A stretch of 64,000 nucleotides of DNA from Thauera sp. K11. Its GTDB lineage: Bacteria > Pseudomonadota > Gammaproteobacteria > Burkholderiales > Rhodocyclaceae. The notes below the pieces were generated by a model that saw nothing but the letters and a program-made list of their open reading frames with translations, had not been told where the DNA came from and made no database searches. The translations under genes were made by a program, and so were the position numbers. Each line of letters opens with the position of its first letter. The stretch's first letter is position 1. This document shows positions 35,043-46,300 of the stretch, piece after piece. The DNA lies in contig NZ_CP023439.1 in assembly GCF_002354895.1 (NCBI RefSeq), positions 868,001-932,000 on the forward strand, read 5' to 3'.

Positions 35043-35596
35043 GACACATGGCTGCATTCCCCGAACCGTCCCGCCTTCTGTCCGTGGCAGCGGGTGAAAC
35101 CGCATCGCGTCGATCCGTCCGCCTCCTTGCCGTCCACGCGCAGGGCCGGCCGGATGCGGTTCTGCCGACGTCGCGCGCAGGCCGCAAATGACGGGCAGGG
35201 CGCTTCCTTCATCAAGTCTGCACGGCGGCGGGAGGTTCGGCCGGGCCGTGCAGGCGCATGCCCGCCCGCGCGGCCGGAACGGCAAGCAGATCGCACAGGC
35301 GACGGCCGGTCTCCGGCCGGCCGGAATCGCCATCGACCGGAGTTCATATGAGGCGGCGGGACGATTCGCGCGCGGCTCACTGCCGCCCGTTGATGCGGGC
35401 GGCGTGGTCGGGCGGCAGGGCGCCAAGGCGTTCGAGGAAGTCGTCCGTCGTGCCGGCCTGCCGCAGACCCCTTCATGTCCCATGGATTCGGCAACGTCCA
35501 TGGGGCTGCCGATGACCCTGTATTGCACCTGCCCGAGGCTGCGCCGCTGAACCGGCGGTCCGCTTGCGGCACGTACGTCCTTCTTAGGAGATAGAA
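35043..35596. other. gene-free gap inside the biosynthetic operon
   Basis: No frame in these 554 bp gives a recognisable protein on either strand, although GC-rich shadow frames exist. There is no TAAA-type promoter and no terminator stem with a T tract. An AGGAG at 35586-35590 serves the aminotransferase start. The gap could be a long leader or the trace of a lost gene. Confidence 0.45.
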
Positions 35597-36937
35597 ATGC
35601 ACCGCTATGAAGCACTGAGGTCGCTGGAATCGAATGCCCGTACGTACGCAGCGACGTTCGAACAGGTATTCGAGTACGGTCACGGCATGCGCCTGCGAGA
35701 CAGCGCCGGGCGCGAGATCATCGATTGTCTCGCTTGCGCCGGGGCCCTGCCGCTCGGACACAACCATCCCGAGGTACGGGACGCGATCATCGAGTTCATG
35801 CATTCCGGGCACGTACACCAGGCGCTGGATCTGACGACGCCGGCGAAGTACGAGTTCGTCGAGAAGCTGTTCTCCCTGCTGCCGCCGAACTTCGCCTCCA
35901 AGGCAAAGATCCAGTTCTGCGGCCCGAGCGGTTCCGACGCCGTCGAGGCCGCGATGAAGCTGGTCCGTCACGCCACTCAGCGGCATCCGATCATCGCCTT
36001 CCACGGCGCCTATCACGGCATGACGAGCGGCGCCCTGGCGGCGATGGGCAACCTCGGGCCGAAGATCCACGCCGGCCCCAACGCCTCCATCGGCATTCAT
36101 TTCGCGCCCTTCCCCTATACCTATCGCTGCCCCTTCGGCACCGACGGCAGCCAGACGGAAGAGCTTTCCCTCAACTACCTCGAAACCATGCTCAGCGATC
36201 CGGAGAGCGGGATCACGAAGCCGGCCGCGGTCATCGTCGAGGTCGTGCAGGGCGAGGGCGGGTGCATCCCGGTGTCCGATGCATGGCTGCGCGCGCTGCG
36301 TGCGATCACGCAGGAACACGACGTGCGGCTGATCATCGACGAGGTGCAGAGCGGCTTCGGGCGTACCGGCACGATGTTCGCGTTCGAGCGTGCCGGCATC
36401 GTGCCGGACGTACTGGTGCTTTCGAAGGCTCTGGGTGGCGGCTTCCCGCTGGCGGCCGTGGTCTACGGCCGCGACCTCGACGTCTGGCCCCGCGGGACGC
36501 ATGCGGGGACCTTCCGCGGCAATCAGATCGCCATGGTGTCGGGCCGCAAGGCGATGGAGATCATCGTGCGCGACCGCCTGCAGGAAAACGCGGCGCAGAT
36601 GGGCGCGCTCCTGATGAACGGCCTGCGCAGCATCGCGGCCCGCTTTCCGGTGCTCGGTGACGTGCGCGGACGCGGCCTCATGATCGGCGTCGAGGTGATC
36701 AAGCCGAGCGACGAGCTGATCGCCGGGCCGCAGGACGGAAACATGGCGCGCGACATCAAGCTCGCAGCCTTCGAAAGGGGGCTGCTGCTCGAGACCGGCG
36801 GCCGCCATGGCGCCGTGCTGCGCATGCTGCCGCCGTTGATCGTGACCGCGAACGACGTTGCCGAGGTACTCGAGAGGTTCGAGGACGCCGTCGCGGAAGC
36901 ATTCGCCGCGTCGGAGCGCGTAGGGAGCCCGGCATGA
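35597..36937 (+). CDS. dat: diaminobutyrate--2-oxoglutarate aminotransferase
   Basis: This PLP-dependent class III aminotransferase most likely makes L-2,4-diaminobutyrate from aspartate semialdehyde and glutamate. The 446 residues start YEALRSLESNARTYAATFEQVFEYG, the ESNARTY opening shared by PvdH, Dat and EctB-type enzymes. Further motifs: LPLGHNHPEV, FCGPSGSDAVEAAMKLVRHATQR (cofactor phosphate), AFHGAYHGMTSGALA, IIDEVQSGFGRTGTMFAFE and VLSKALGGGFPLAAVVY with the PLP lysine. The Dab-type adenylation pockets in the downstream synthetase support the substrate assignment. Its stop overlaps the next start (ATGA). Confidence 0.9.
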   Translation: MHRYEALRSLESNARTYAATFEQVFEYGHGMRLRDSAGREIIDCLACAGALPLGHNHPEVRDAIIEFMHSGHVHQALDLTTPAKYEFVEKLFSLLPPNFASKAKIQFCGPSGSDAVEAAMKLVRHATQRHPIIAFHGAYHGMTSGALAAMGNLGPKIHAGPNASIGIHFAPFPYTYRCPFGTDGSQTEELSLNYLETMLSDPESGITKPAAVIVEVVQGEGGCIPVSDAWLRALRAITQEHDVRLIIDEVQSGFGRTGTMFAFERAGIVPDVLVLSKALGGGFPLAAVVYGRDLDVWPRGTHAGTFRGNQIAMVSGRKAMEIIVRDRLQENAAQMGALLMNGLRSIAARFPVLGDVRGRGLMIGVEVIKPSDELIAGPQDGNMARDIKLAAFERGLLLETGGRHGAVLRMLPPLIVTANDVAEVLERFEDAVAEAFAASERVGSPA

Positions 36938-38493
36938 GCGAAGCGAGCATCGCCGCCTCGGTGCGCGCCGGGGCCGCAGTGGCCGGCGCCAAGCGCCTTT
37001 CGTCCGCTCCGCGCATGCACGAGGTGCGGCCCGGCAAGCCGGGGCGCCTGCCCCTGCTGGTGCTGGGGAGCGATACCGCATGGGCGTCGATCGCCCCGAT
37101 CCTGCGCGAGCGGCTTTGCGGCGATGTACCCGTGGTGCGCCCCATGCTGGCCGAGGCCGCGAACGACGGCGTGCGGACCCTGCATGGCGCCGCAGCCCGC
37201 GTGCTGGATCTGGTCCGGTCCGAATATCCCGTGCAGGGCGCGCTCGGCGTCCTCGCCCTGGAGCCGGCGGCGCGAATGGCGCATGCGCTGGCGATCCAGT
37301 GCCTGATGGAGGACATTCCGCTCAGCTTCGTAGGCGTGATCGACGCCACCTGCGTCGACGCCGCCTCGGCGTTCGCCCCCGAGGATCGCTGGCTGGAGGA
37401 ACTCGCCGAGGTCGCGCACAACGAAGAACACCTCGGCCACCACTTCGATCTGCACTGGTTCGGGCAGCCCGGGCGGCATCTGTCGAGCCCGGCGACGAGG
37501 ACGCAGGGATTCGCCCGCCAACGGCTTCGTTCGTGGCCCGTGGCGGCCGGCGATGCGGACACCCTCGCGGAACAGCTCGCAAGGGCCGTGGAAGGTGCGC
37601 TGGATGTCCCCGTGACGGCCGGCAAGCATGCGCCGCTCATGACGATCCAGTCGGGTGTTCCGGGCGCGGAAGCCTATTTCTGCCTGCCGGGTGCCGGGGC
37701 GAGCGTGATCGATTTCATCCCGTTCTCCACGGTCATCGGAAGCAGGCATCCCGTCTATGGGCTGCAGCCGCGCGGCATGTGCGGCACCCAGTTGCCGGCG
37801 GGAAGCGTGGAATCGGCGGCAAACCGGTTCGTGGCCTCGATCCAGGAGTGCCAGCCCCGCGGCGTCGTCCATGTGGTGGGGCATTCGTTCGGCGGCTGGC
37901 TCGCCTTCGAGACCGCGGTACGCCTGCAGGCGGCGGGACGCACGGTGGGATCGCTGACGCTGCTGGACAGCGAGGCACCTGGATCGAGCAAGCGCGCCGG
38001 TCACGAATACACCCGGCCGGAAGCGCTGATGCTGCTGGTCGGGCTCTACGAGCAGGCGGCGCACCGCCCGCTGGATCTGAGCATCGACGCCTTCGAGGGG
38101 CTGTGCTGCGATGAGCAACTGAGCCTGCTGCACCGGCGGCTGGTCGGCGTCGGGCTCCTGCCGCGCGCCTCCAGCCCCGGCCAGTTGCTCGGCAGCGTGC
38201 GCTGCTTCGAGGCGGCCGTGCGCACCCGTTACCGGCCCTCCGGACGATTCGACGGCGAGACGAGGCTCGTGCTGGTGCGCGGCACCGGCGAGACGGTGGA
38301 AGCCGCGGCCATGCGGCAGTACGAGACCGCCGAAGCCTGGCGCCGCCTGGCGCCCCGGCTGAAGCTGCGGCGCGAATCGGGAAACCACATCACCTTGCTC
38401 CGGATGCCGCACATCGGCGAGACCGTGCGCTGGCTGAAGACCACCACGACCGCCCCGTCCCGGGACGAGGCGTCTTGCCTGATCCGGGCGTAA
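36934..38493 (+). CDS. tandem thioesterase protein: degenerate N-terminal domain plus active C-terminal TE
   Basis: This stand-alone NRPS-type thioesterase has 519 residues. The C-terminal half (from about residue 245) is a normal alpha/beta TE: YFCLPGAGASVIDFIPFS, VYGLQPRGM, HVVGHSFGGWLAFETAVRLQAAG (nucleophile Ser near residue 313), LTLLDSEAPG, and a late histidine in GNHITLLRM. The N-terminal half repeats the same fold in worn form: LPLLVLGSDTAWASIAPILR, LGVLALEPAARMAHALAIQ where GXSXG should be, and FVGVIDATCVD. It therefore lacks a nucleophile. The protein may release the peptide or clear mis-primed carriers; neither synthetase part in view has its own TE. It overlaps the dat stop by four bases. 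Confidence 0.87.
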   Translation: MSEASIAASVRAGAAVAGAKRLSSAPRMHEVRPGKPGRLPLLVLGSDTAWASIAPILRERLCGDVPVVRPMLAEAANDGVRTLHGAAARVLDLVRSEYPVQGALGVLALEPAARMAHALAIQCLMEDIPLSFVGVIDATCVDAASAFAPEDRWLEELAEVAHNEEHLGHHFDLHWFGQPGRHLSSPATRTQGFARQRLRSWPVAAGDADTLAEQLARAVEGALDVPVTAGKHAPLMTIQSGVPGAEAYFCLPGAGASVIDFIPFSTVIGSRHPVYGLQPRGMCGTQLPAGSVESAANRFVASIQECQPRGVVHVVGHSFGGWLAFETAVRLQAAGRTVGSLTLLDSEAPGSSKRAGHEYTRPEALMLLVGLYEQAAHRPLDLSIDAFEGLCCDEQLSLLHRRLVGVGLLPRASSPGQLLGSVRCFEAAVRTRYRPSGRFDGETRLVLVRGTGETVEAAAMRQYETAEAWRRLAPRLKLRRESGNHITLLRMPHIGETVRWLKTTTTAPSRDEASCLIRA

Positions 38494-38512
38494 CCCCACG
38501 AGGATGTCTTCA

Positions 38513-39922
38513 ATGACCAGTAAGAAACTTTTGGGCAAGTCCTTCATCCTGCTGTGGCTGAGCGAGACCGCCTTCGACATCGGTTCCGCGCTGATGGGCT
38601 TCGCGCTCGGCGTATGGGTGTTCGAGAAAAGCGGTTCGGTCCAGCAGTTCTCCTGGGCGATCCTGTCCTCGGCCGTGCCCGCCCTGCTGAGCATTCCATT
38701 CGCCGGGATGATGGCGGATCGGTTCGACCGCCGCTGGGTCATCGCAAGCTGCGACTTCCTCGCGGTGCTGATGGTCGTCATCGTTGCGCTGCTGGTGTTC
38801 AACCAGATGCTGGAGGTCGAGCACCTCTACATCGTCGGCGCGGTCGGCGGCGTCATCGGTGCCATTCGAAACCCCTCGTACCATGCGGCCGTGGCGCAGA
38901 TCGTGCCGCACGACCGGCTGACCCAGGCCAACGGACTGATCAGCGGCACCCAGGGCGTGCTCCAGATCGGAGCCCCGCTCGTGGCCGGGTTCCTGCTGGC
39001 CTCGTGGGGCATGGTGGGCATCATGATCATCGAACTGTTCCTGTCCGTGGCGGGGGCACTCGCGGTGTTCGCGGCGCTCACGAGCGCGAGGCATGCGATC
39101 CGGGGCGTGCAGAACGACAAGCCCGTCAGGCTGTTCGAAGGCATCCACGAGAGCTTCGCCAGCGTGGCGCAGTACTTCCGGCAGCATTCCCTGATGATCG
39201 GCCTCGCAGTCTACATCCTGATCCAGGAAGCGCTGCTGGTGCTCGCATCGACGATGCTCACGCCGCTCATCCTGACCGGACACGGCAGCGAGACGCTCGG
39301 CATCGTCATGACGCTGGGCGCCGTCGGCGGCGTGATCGGCGCCTTCACGCTCGCGGCCACGAACCCGAAAGCCGGCCTCATGCGCTGGGTGCTGATCGCC
39401 GACGTGGCGCTGGCCTTCTTCGTGATGCTGGCAGGGATCGTCCGCGAGCCGGCCCTGTGGTGCATCTGCGCATTCGGGGCGTTCGCCTTCGGTGGCGTGT
39501 CGGAAGGCTGCTCCAACGCGCTCTGGATGCGCAAGGTGCCCAAGGATAGGCAGGGCAGCGTGTTCGCCGCGGTCGGCGCGGCCAACCTGGTCATCATGTG
39601 CATCGTCATGCTGACCGGAAGCACCCTCGTCGAGCAGTTCTTCGAGCCGCTGATGATGCCCGGCGGCGCGCTGGCCGATTCCGTCGGCGAATGGCTCGGC
39701 GTCGGCAAGGGGCGGGGAGTGGCTCTCCTGTTCGTCCTGGCCGGGGCGATCTTCGCCGTCGTCTCGATGGTGGCCCTGCTGCACCCGCGGCTCACCCGGC
39801 TGGACGAACTGGTGCCCGATCAGGCCAAGCCGGACGGCGACCAGAACGCCGACGAGGCATCTGACATCCCTGAATCCGCAAGTCCCGCGCTGGTACCGGC
39901 GCAGGCTTCCTCGCGCCCCTGA
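38513..39922 (+). CDS. MFS exporter (EntS-like)
   Basis: This inner-membrane transporter of 469 residues probably exports the peptide product. It starts with the MFS layout FILLWLSETAFDIGSALMGFALGVWVFE and the loop motif GMMADRFDRRWVIASCD after helix 2. About 11-12 hydrophobic segments follow, with a long central loop (about residues 190-220) and a charged C-terminal tail. The MFS_3/EntS group, which exports siderophores and peptides, fits best. Two starts are possible, ATG at 38504 or 38513; the second has the CGAGGA site at better spacing. It lies between the TE and synthetase genes in one operon, 12 bp from the synthetase start. Confidence 0.88.
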   Translation: MTSKKLLGKSFILLWLSETAFDIGSALMGFALGVWVFEKSGSVQQFSWAILSSAVPALLSIPFAGMMADRFDRRWVIASCDFLAVLMVVIVALLVFNQMLEVEHLYIVGAVGGVIGAIRNPSYHAAVAQIVPHDRLTQANGLISGTQGVLQIGAPLVAGFLLASWGMVGIMIIELFLSVAGALAVFAALTSARHAIRGVQNDKPVRLFEGIHESFASVAQYFRQHSLMIGLAVYILIQEALLVLASTMLTPLILTGHGSETLGIVMTLGAVGGVIGAFTLAATNPKAGLMRWVLIADVALAFFVMLAGIVREPALWCICAFGAFAFGGVSEGCSNALWMRKVPKDRQGSVFAAVGAANLVIMCIVMLTGSTLVEQFFEPLMMPGGALADSVGEWLGVGKGRGVALLFVLAGAIFAVVSMVALLHPRLTRLDELVPDQAKPDGDQNADEASDIPESASPALVPAQASSRP

Positions 39923-39934
39923 CTGGAGTTTGCT

Positions 39935-42900
39935 GTGACCGTCGCTTCGCTCGCCTCTCCCGGACAAGACCCATCGAGCCGTTCCGATACGCCGGATTCA
40001 GGCTGGTTTCCCCTCTCGGCGATCCAGCGCTCGCTGTGGTTTCTGTACGAGATGGAGCCCGAGCAGCGCGGTTACTTCAACATCGCGTTCGCGGCGCGGG
40101 CGCGTCCGGCGATCGATGCCGGGACGCTGCAATGGGCGCTGGACGTGATCGTGGCCCGTCATCCCATGCTGCGGGCAACGCTCGCGCTGCGCGATGGCGT
40201 ACCGATGCAGCGGGTGGACGACGGCGCCCTGGTGGCGCTCGAAGTGTTCGAGGTGGACGATCTCGACGACCCGGCCGTCGTGGCCCGCGTCGAGGCCGAC
40301 CGCGTGCGCCCGTTCGAGCTGGGCGCGCCGCCGCTGCTGCGCGCCTGCCTCTACCGGGCACCGCAGGACGAATGCGTCATCGTGCTGGTGTTCGACCACA
40401 TGGTCTGCGACGGATGGTCGCTGTGGCAACTGCTGGACGAACTGGACCAGTTGCTCCGTGCCGAAGCGGCCGGGGACGAGGCCCCGGAGTTCGTCGAACC
40501 GCCGCACTTCTCGCGCTTCGTCACCGAGCAGCGCGAGTGGCTGTCCGGCAACGCAGGTGCGCGCCAGCTCGAATACTGGCGCGGCGAACTGGCGGACTCC
40601 GGCCCGCTGTTCGACCTCCAGGCGGATCACCGCCCGGACGGCAGCGATGAGCGGCACGGGCGCGAAACGGTCAACCTCTTCGTTTCGGAGGAACTGACCG
40701 GACGCATCGGCGAGCTGTCGGAAAAGCACGGCGTCAACATGTTTTCGACCTTGCTGGCGTCCTACTGCATCCTGCTCAGCCGCCTCAGCGGCGAGCGCCG
40801 GATCGCGGTCGGATCACCGATGCCGGGGCGTAACAAGGCTTGGGGGGGCACGATCGGCAACTTCACGAACCCGGTCGTCCTCGCTGCCGACGTCGATCCG
40901 CAGATCAGCGTGGCCGAACTGCTCAAGCAGGTGGGTTCGACGGCGTGGCGCGGCCTGAAGAACCAGAATTACCCGATTTCCGACCTGGTCACCGCGCTGA
41001 ACCCGGCGCGCTCGGATGTCGGGCAGCCGTACTTCAAGGTCCTGTTCACCTTCCAGAAGGCGCGTGCGGCCTCCGACATGATGGGCTTGATGGCTCACCG
41101 CGAGGAAACGGGCGCGGTTCCCTGGGGCGGCATTCATCTGCATGCCTACGGCCACATCCAGAACAACGGCGGCGTGGGGATGGACCTCGTCTTCGAGCTG
41201 GCCGAATTCCGCGGGCGCCTGTGCGCGCCGCTCGATTTCGACAAGGGCAAGTTCGAGCGCGCCACGGTCGAGCGGTTCCTCCTCTACTGGCAGGAACTGC
41301 TCCGCTCCATGGTGGATGACGACACGCGTCCGGTATCGCAGCTCGTGATGCTGCCGGCCGCGGAGCGCGAGCAGGTGGTGTCGGGGTGGAACGCGACGGC
41401 GAAGCCCTACCCGCTGGCGCGCTGCGTGCATGAGCTGTTCGAATCGCAGGCGGCGCGCACGCCGCAGGCGCCGGCGGTACGGTTCGGGGGCGAATCGCTG
41501 GGCTACGGCGAACTGAACGCGCGGGCGAACCGCCTGGCGCACCACCTGGCGCGCCTGGGGGTGGGTCCGGAAGTGCGGGTGGCGCTGTGCGTGGAGCGCG
41601 GGTTCCACATGGTGACGGGCCTGCTGGCGGTGCTCAAGGCGGGCGGCGCGTACGTGCCGCTGGACCCGGCCTACCCGGGCGATCGGCTGGCGTACATGCT
41701 GGCCGACAGCGAACCGGCGGTGGTGCTCAGCCAGGGCGCGGCGCGCCCGGTGATCGAAGCGCAACTGGCGGCGCTGGCCGCGGCCGGGCAGCGCGTGCCG
41801 GCGCTGCTGGACCTGGCGGCCGACGCCGGAGCGTGGGCCGGGGCGCCGGAGACGAACCGCGTCCCGGGTGATCTCGGACTGGACGCGCGGCACCTGGCCT
41901 ACGTGATCTACACCTCGGGTTCGACGGGTCGCCCCAAGGGGGTGATGATCGAACACCGCGGGCTGGTGAACTACACGCTGGAAGCGATCGGCTGGTTCGG
42001 CCTGCAGGCGGGCGAGCGGGTGCTGCAGCAGAACTCGCTGAACTTCGACCTCTCGCTGGAAGAGACGCTGCCGGCGCTGCTGGGCGGGGCGACGCTGGTG
42101 CCGGGCAACGACCTGTTCGGCGTGGGCGAGGCCGGGGCGCCGGAGCGGGTGCGTCCGGACGTGGTGCACCTGACGGCGGCGCACTGGCACACGCTGGTGG
42201 GCGAATGGCAGGTGTCGCCGGAACAGGGTCTGGCCTGGCTGGAAGGCGTGCGGCTGATCAACGTCACGGGCGATGCGCTGTCGGCGCACGCGCTGGCGCA
42301 GTGGGAGGCGCTGCAGGGCGGTCGGGCGGCGCCGACGCGGCTGATCAACACCTACGGCCCGACCGAGATCACGATCTCGTGCAGCGCGGCCTACGTGCGC
42401 CACGTGCCGGGGACGAGCCGGGTGAGCATCGGCCGTCCGTTCGCCAACATGCGGCTGTACCTGCTGGACGGGCAGGGGCAGCCGGTGCCGGTGGGGGTGG
42501 CGGGGGAACTGTACATCGGCGGGGTAGGGGTGGCGCGCGGCTACCTGAACCTGGAAGAACAGACGCGGGAACGCTTCGTGGCGGACCCGTTCGCGGCGGC
42601 CACGGCGCTGGAGCCGGCGCCGCGGATGTACCGGACGGGGGATCTGGCGCGCTGGCGTCCGGACGGCGAAGTCGAATTCATCGGGCGCAACGACTTCCAG
42701 GTGAAGGTGCGGGGCTTCCGGATCGAACTGGGGGAAGTGGAAGGCAGCCTGGCGGCGGTGGCCGGCGTGCAGGAAGTGGCGGTGCTGGCGCGCGAGGACG
42801 GGCCGGGCCAGAAGCGGCTGGTGGCGTACCACGTGGGCGAGGCGCCGGTGGAAGCGCTGCGCGCGCACGCGGTGGCCGCGCTGCCGTCGTACATGGTGCC

Positions 42901-43365
42901 GTCGGCGTTCGTGCGGCTGGCGCGCTTCCCGCTGACCCCGAACGGCAAGCTGGACCGGGCGGCGCTGCCGGCGCCCGAAGGCGGCGGGGCGAGCCGCGCG
43001 TTCGAGGCGCCGCAGGGCGAGGTGGAACAGACGCTGGCGCGGCTGTGGAGCGACCTGCTCAAGGTGGAGCCCGTCGGGCGCCACGACAACTTCTTCGAAC
43101 TGGGCGGTCACTCGCTGCTGACGGTGAGCCTGATCGAGCGGCTGCGCCGCGAAGGGCTGTACGCGGACGTGCGCACGCTGTTCGCGGCGCCGAGCCTGGC
43201 CGAGCTGGCGCAGCAACTGGGGCGGGAAGGCAGTGAAGTGCGGGTGCCGCCGAACGGCATCCCGTCCGACGGCAGCGCGGAGCGCATCACGCCGGAGATG
43301 GTGACGCTGGCGGCGCTGACGCAGGACGAGATCGACGCGCTGGTGGCGCAGGTGGCGGGCGGCAC
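39935..43365 (+). other. NRPS module 1 (C-A-T), Dab-like
   Basis: The condensation domain (about 39990-41345) opens FPLSAIQRSLWFLYEMEPEQ and has DHMVCDGW, so the first His of HHXXXDG is Asp while the second is kept. It differs clearly from all later C domains. It looks like a starter or hybrid-type C domain that could take an acyl group. The A domain (about 41370-42985) has FDLSLEE, HLTAAHW, LINVTGD and NTYGPTEITIS, giving the Dab-like code. The carrier serine is at 43112-43114. Confidence 0.85.
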
Positions 43366-46300
43366 GCCGAACATCCAGGACATCTACCCGCTGGCGCCGC
43401 TGCAGGAAGGCATGCTGTTCCACCACCTGGTGGATCCGGAACACGACGCCTACGTCGAGGCCGGCCTGATCGCGGCCTCCTCGCGCGAGCGCCTGGATAG
43501 CCTGCTGGCGGCGATCCAGCGGGTGATCGACCGTCACGACATCCTGCGCACCGGGTTCATCTGGAAGGGACTGGCGCAACCGATGCAGGTCGTCCTGCGG
43601 CGGGCGCTTCTCCCGATCGACATCTTCGAACCGGACCCCGCCTCGGGCGACACCGTCGCCGAGCAGCTCGAAACGCGCTTCGACCCGCAGCACTTCCTGA
43701 TGGACATCACGCAGCCGCCGATGCTGCGTTGCGTCATCGCCGACGATCCGGCCAACCAGCGCTGCCTGCTGCGCCTGCTGAGCCACCATCTGGCGATCGA
43801 TCACCCGACCCTCGAAATGCTGGTCGAGGAAGCATTCGCGATCGAACGCGGGGAGGAGTCGGAACTGCCGGCACCGGTACCGTTCCGCAACTTCGTGGCG
43901 CAGGCACGGCTGGGGGTGAGCGAGGAAGAGCACGAAACCTTCTTCCGCGACATGCTGGGTGACATCGACGAACCGACGGCACCGTTCGACATCGTCGACG
44001 TGCAGGTCGATGCGAGTTCGATCGTCGAGCATCGCTGGACGCTCGATTCGGCACTGTCCGCCGCACTCCGCATCCAGACGCGGAAACAGGGCGTGAGTCC
44101 GGCCGCCGTGATGCATCTGGCGTGGGCGCTGGTGCTGGCGCGGCTGACCGGACGGAAGGACGTGGTTTTCGGCTCGGTGTTCCTCGGCCGCATGCAAGGC
44201 GGCGAGAGCGCCGACCGCGCGCTCGGCATGTTCATGAACACGCTGCCCGTGAGGCTGCGCATCGGCGAACTGGCGGCGATGGTCAGCCTGAGGGACACGC
44301 ACGCCCTGCTCGCGCAACTGCTGCGCCACGAACATGCGCCGCTGGCGCTGGCGCAGCGCTGCAGCGCGGTGCAGGCGCCCGCGCCGCTGTTCACCACCAT
44401 CCTCAACTACCGCCACAGTGAGCAGTCGCTCGCCGGCGCCGAAGGCTTGTTCCGCGGCAGCGAGGGCATCTCGCTGCTGAGCAGCCGCGAGCGGACCAAC
44501 CTGCCCGTGTGCGTGGACGTAGACGATCTCGGCGACGACTTCGTCTTCACCTTCCAGGTCGTGAGCAGGATCGATCCGCAGCGTCTCGGCGCCTTCATGG
44601 CGGAGGCGCTGCATGCGCTGTCGTCGGCGCTGTCGAGCGGAGGGGGGACCTCGCTGAACGCCCTGGACGTGCTGCCGTCGGCGGAGCGCGAGCAGGTGGT
44701 GTCGGGGTGGAACGCGACGGCGAAGCCCTACCCGCTGGCGCGCTGCGTGCATGAGCTGTTCGAATCGCAGGCGGCGCGCACGCCGCAGGCGCCGGCGGTA
44801 CGGTTCGGGGGCGAATCGCTGGGCTACGGCGAACTGAATGCGCGGGCGAACCGCCTGGCGCACCACCTGGCGAGCCTGGGGGTGGGCCCGGAAGTGCGGG
44901 TGGCGCTGTGCGTGGAGCGCGGGTTCCACATGGTGACGGGCCTGCTGGCGGTGCTCAAGGCGGGCGGCGCGTACGTGCCGCTGGACCCGGCCTACCCGGG
45001 CGATCGGTTGGCCTACATGCTGGCCGACAGCGAACCGGCGGTGGTGCTCAGCCAGGGCGCGGCGCGCCCGGTGATCGAAGCGCAACTGGCGGCGCTGGCC
45101 GCGGCCGGGCAGCGCGTGCCGGCGCTGCTGGACCTGGCGGCCGACGCCGGGGCGTGGGCCGGGGCGCCGGAGACGAACCGCGTCCCGGGTGATCTCGGAC
45201 TGGACGCGCGGCACCTGGCCTACGTGATCTACACCTCGGGTTCGACGGGTCGCCCCAAGGGGGTGATGATCGAACACCGCGGGCTGGTGAACTACACGCT
45301 GGAGGCGATCGGTTGGTTCGGCCTGCAGGCGGGCGAGCGGGTGCTGCAGCAGAACTCGCTGAACTTCGACCTCTCGCTGGAAGAGACGCTGCCGGCGCTG
45401 CTGGGCGGGGCGACGCTGGTGCCGGGCAACGACCTGTTCGGCGTGGGCGAGGCCGGGGCGCCGGAGCGGGTGCGCCCGGACGTGGTGCACCTGACGGCGG
45501 CGCACTGGCACACGCTGGTGGGCGAATGGCAGGTGTCGCCGGAACAGGGTCTGGCCTGGCTGGAAGGCGTGCGGCTGATCAACGTCACGGGCGATGCGCT
45601 GTCGGCGCACGCGCTGGCGCAGTGGGAGGCGCTGCAGGGCGGTCGGGCGGCGCCGACGCGGCTGATCAACACCTACGGCCCGACCGAGATCACGATCTCG
45701 TGCAGCGCGGCCTACGTGCGCCACGTGCCGGGGGTGAGCCGGGTGAGCATCGGCCGTCCGTTCGCCAACATGCGGCTGTACCTGCTGGACGGGCAGGGGC
45801 AGCCGGTGCCGGTGGGGGTGGCGGGGGAACTGTACATCGGCGGGGTGGGGGTGGCGCGCGGCTACCTGAACCTGGAAGAACAGACGCGGGAACGCTTCGT
45901 GGCGGACCCGTTCGCGGCGGCCACGGCGCTGGAGCCGGCGCCGCGGATGTACCGGACGGGGGATCTGGCGCGCTGGCGTCCGGACGGCGAAGTCGAATTC
46001 ATCGGGCGCAACGACTTCCAGGTGAAGGTGCGGGGCTTCCGGATCGAACTGGGGGAAGTGGAAGGCAGCCTGGCGGCGGTGGCCGGTGTGCAGGAAGTGG
46101 CGGTGCTGGCGCGCGAGGACGGGCCGGGCCAGAAGCGGCTGGTGGCGTACCACGTGGGCGAGGCGCCGGTGGAAGCGCTGCGCGCGCACGCGGTGGCCGC
46201 GCTGCCGTCGTACATGGTGCCGTCGGCGTTCGTGCGGCTGGCGCGCTTCCCGCTGACGCCCAACGGCAAGCTGGACCGGGCGGCGCTGCCGGCGCCCGAA

